A stretch of 42,091 nt of DNA from an uncultured Lachnospiraceae bacterium. Lineage in GTDB: Bacteria > Bacillota > Clostridia > Lachnospirales > Lachnospiraceae. The position numbers and the translations under genes were made by a program. Below, one piece after another: positions 40,563 through 42,091 of this stretch (positions are counted from its first letter, which is position 1; the number at the start of each line of letters is the position of its first letter). The stretch spans positions 1 through 42,091 of the forward strand of contig CAJUTQ010000045.1 of assembly GCA_910589265.1 (NCBI GenBank), given 5' to 3'. The notes below the pieces were generated by a model, which worked only from the letters and a program-made list of their open reading frames with translations, had not been told where the DNA came from and ran no database searches.

Positions 40563-41936
40563 ATGCAAGAAAATATAGAAACAAAAGAAAACAAAATGGG
40601 TGTTATGCCAGTGAATAAACTGCTAATTTCCATGGCTCTTCCTATTATGATCTCCATGCTTGTACAAGCTCTTTATAATATTGTAGACAGTATGTTCGTA
40701 TCTATTATTGGAGAGGAAGCCCTAACTTCTGTTTCTTTGGCCTTTCCAGTACAAAATTTAATGATAGCTATTGGCGTTGGCACTGGAGTAGGTATCAATG
40801 CCCTATTGTCCCGGTGTCTTGGAGAAAAAAATAAAGAAGAAGCTGACTTAGCTGCCAATAATGGGGTTTTCTTAGCTCTTATCAGCTACCTTTTATTTCT
40901 TTTCTTTGGTCTGTTCTTTGTAAACTTTTATTTTCTCACCCAGACTTCTGATTCTACCATACTGGACTATGGACACTCTTATCTTTCCATTTGTTCCCTT
41001 GGTTCCTTTGGACTGTTTTTTCAGATTACTTTTGAACGACTCCTTCAATCAACAGGCAAAACGCTTTACTCTATGATAACCCAAGGACTAGGCGCCATTA
41101 TAAATATTATTTTGGATCCTATTATGATCTTTGGTCTCTTTGGATTTCCGAAAATGGGCGTTGGTGGAGCTGCCCTTGCCACTGTATGTGGTCAAATTTT
41201 TGCATCTTGTCTAGCTCTTGCCTTTAACTTGAAAATAAATAAAGAGCTCACATTTCAGGGAAGAGGATTTCGCCCAAATCTAAATATTATATTGAAAATT
41301 TATTCTGTAGGCGTTCCTTCTATTATTATGGCCTCTATTGCATCAATTATGACATTCTGCATAAACCAAATTTTAATGGCCTTTACTCCTACAGCCACTG
41401 CTGTATTCGGGGTTTATTTTAAACTGCAAAGCTTTGTCTTTATGCCTATATTTGGCTTGAGTAATGGTATGGTCCCTATTGTCGCCTATAATTATGGGGC
41501 TCGCAAAAAGGAAAGGATTATTTCCACAATCCGTCTTAGCATCTTTTATGCTGTAGGTATTATGATAATTGGGCTGCTTATTTTCCAAGTATTTCCTCAA
41601 TATCTTCTCATGCTTTTTAATGCTTCTGAAGAAATGTTATCGATAGGTATTGTTTCCCTTCGCATTATTAGTATATGCTTTCCTTTTGCTGGCTTTAGTA
41701 TTATTTGCAGCTCTGTATTTCAATCTTTTGGAAATGGCATACTAAGCTTACTTTTATCCATTGGAAGACAATTAATCGTTCTTATCCCTGTCGCATTTTT
41801 ACTCTCCAAACTTGGCGGCCTTCATGCCCTTTGGTGGAGCTTTCCTATTTCAGAAATAGCGGCTCTCATTTTATGTATTTTTTTTCTCAAACATATTTAT
41901 AAAACATTGATCCTTCCTCTGTCTCTGGATCAGTAA
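40563..41936 (+). CDS. MATE-family multidrug/toxin efflux transporter
   Basis: A 457-residue inner-membrane antiporter with about twelve hydrophobic segments in two related halves. The first helix region has the MATE signature PIMISMLVQALYNIVDSMFVS, and the family motif GLGAIINIILDPIMIFG occurs near the middle. MATE pumps extrude cationic drugs in exchange for Na+ or H+. The ATG at 40563 (MQENIETKEN) has AGGG 8 nt upstream and normal family length; a longer frame from 40473 would begin within the promoter. It is monocistronic and divergent from pfp. Confidence 0.93.
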   Translation: MQENIETKENKMGVMPVNKLLISMALPIMISMLVQALYNIVDSMFVSIIGEEALTSVSLAFPVQNLMIAIGVGTGVGINALLSRCLGEKNKEEADLAANNGVFLALISYLLFLFFGLFFVNFYFLTQTSDSTILDYGHSYLSICSLGSFGLFFQITFERLLQSTGKTLYSMITQGLGAIINIILDPIMIFGLFGFPKMGVGGAALATVCGQIFASCLALAFNLKINKELTFQGRGFRPNLNIILKIYSVGVPSIIMASIASIMTFCINQILMAFTPTATAVFGVYFKLQSFVFMPIFGLSNGMVPIVAYNYGARKKERIISTIRLSIFYAVGIMIIGLLIFQVFPQYLLMLFNASEEMLSIGIVSLRIISICFPFAGFSIICSSVFQSFGNGILSLLLSIGRQLIVLIPVAFLLSKLGGLHALWWSFPISEIAALILCIFFLKHIYKTLILPLSLDQ

Positions 41937-41982
41937 AAAAATGTATATTGAAAAAGGGGCTGTGAAAAAAGTCCTATGAAAA

Positions 41983-42019
41983 AAGAACGCTTTTAGGCAT
42001 CATACCTGGAAGCGTTCTT
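41983..42019 (+). terminator. Hairpin inside the IS end
   Basis: AAGAACGCTT (41983-41992) and AAGCGTTCTT (42010-42019) form a perfect 10-bp stem with TCTTTGTTTG after it. It could terminate transcription from the MATE gene and shield the transposase from read-through. Confidence 0.7.
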
Positions 42020-42044
42020 CTTTGTTTGGTATAATAATTCTGCT

Positions 42045-42091
42045 ATGAATAATACCGATAAATATTATAGTCCAAAACAGGGAAGATTACC
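42045..42091 (+). CDS. Probable transposase, N-terminal fragment
   Basis: The frame MNNTDKYYSPKQGRLP begins at an ATG 9 nt after TATAAT (42030-42035) and runs off the window. There is no ribosome binding site, implying a leaderless or very short-leader mRNA. The YSPKQxxLP start resembles that of IS1182-family transposases. Only 15 complete codons are available. Confidence 0.4.
   Translation, partial: MNNTDKYYSPKQGRL

Larger units (their letters stand above)
41956..42091 (+). mobile_element. Left end of an insertion sequence, partial
   Basis: A GGGGCTGTGAAAAAAG terminus like that of IS1182-type elements begins at 41956. A terminator-like hairpin follows, then a promoter and the first codons of a probable transposase running off the window. 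The family is a guess from the terminus and the transposase start. Confidence 0.5.

Overview
The window is chromosomal DNA of a low-GC, endospore-forming, anaerobic Firmicute, most likely a clostridial gut-type organism (Lachnospiraceae-like; inferred from gene content, not from a marker gene). Supporting signs are an alpha/beta-type small acid-soluble spore protein, a YtvI-type sporulation permease, a rubredoxin, a pyrophosphate-type phosphofructokinase, an agr-type cyclic peptide quorum system and strong AGGAGG ribosome binding sites. No rRNA, tRNA or CRISPR array was seen.

Layout. (1) 0-5.4 kb, accessory and partly decayed, almost all on the minus strand: an agr locus in the order agrA-agrC-(terminator)-agrD-agrB. 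It has a 46-residue AgrD precursor and an AgrB that looks truncated. Next come remnants of dead genes (a broken GNAT acetyltransferase and unidentified fragments), a sugar O-acetyltransferase, and a secreted protein with Gln/Ala octapeptide repeats and a peptidoglycan-binding-like end. (2) 5.4-11.8 kb: ClpB, an unknown protein, and a heavy-metal efflux operon (ArsR/SmtB sensor, free-standing HMA metallochaperone, P1B-type ATPase without its own N-terminal metal domain). (3) 11.8-20.6 kb: a divergent DEAD-box RNA helicase, a large GAF/PAS-GGDEF-PAS-GGDEF-EAL cyclic-di-GMP protein, a lipoprotein, TruA, an alpha/beta hydrolase and a YtvI-like permease. (4) 20.5-26.7 kb: the protein quality control block tig-clpP-clpX-lon-ysxC. 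(5) 27-32 kb: malic enzyme, a secreted unknown, and a cell-wall recycling operon (RpiR/MurR regulator, MurQ, AnmK). (6) 32-35 kb: small genes (GNAT, rubredoxin, SASP, DJ-1/PfpI, CYTH) and a striking cluster of DnaA boxes in a large inverted repeat. (7) 35-42 kb: glycogen/maltodextrin use (MalQ, GlgP), PPi-type PFK, a divergent MATE exporter, and at the right edge the start of an insertion sequence.

How the genes fit together. MurQ and AnmK convert recycled muropeptide sugars for re-use. GlgP and MalQ break down alpha-glucan, feeding the PPi-type PFK. ClpB, ClpX, ClpP, Lon and trigger factor form the proteostasis set. AgrC/AgrA would sense the AgrD-derived peptide, and two 21-bp-spaced repeats upstream of agrD suggest AgrA autoregulation.

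The most interesting items are the overlooked agrD with its repeat-bearing promoter beside a defective-looking agrB, the DnaA-box inverted-repeat element at 32841-33002, a 28-bp near-palindrome upstream of the MurR-like regulator, and the pfp/MATE divergent promoters that share one -35 region. No wholly new multi-gene system could be demonstrated.
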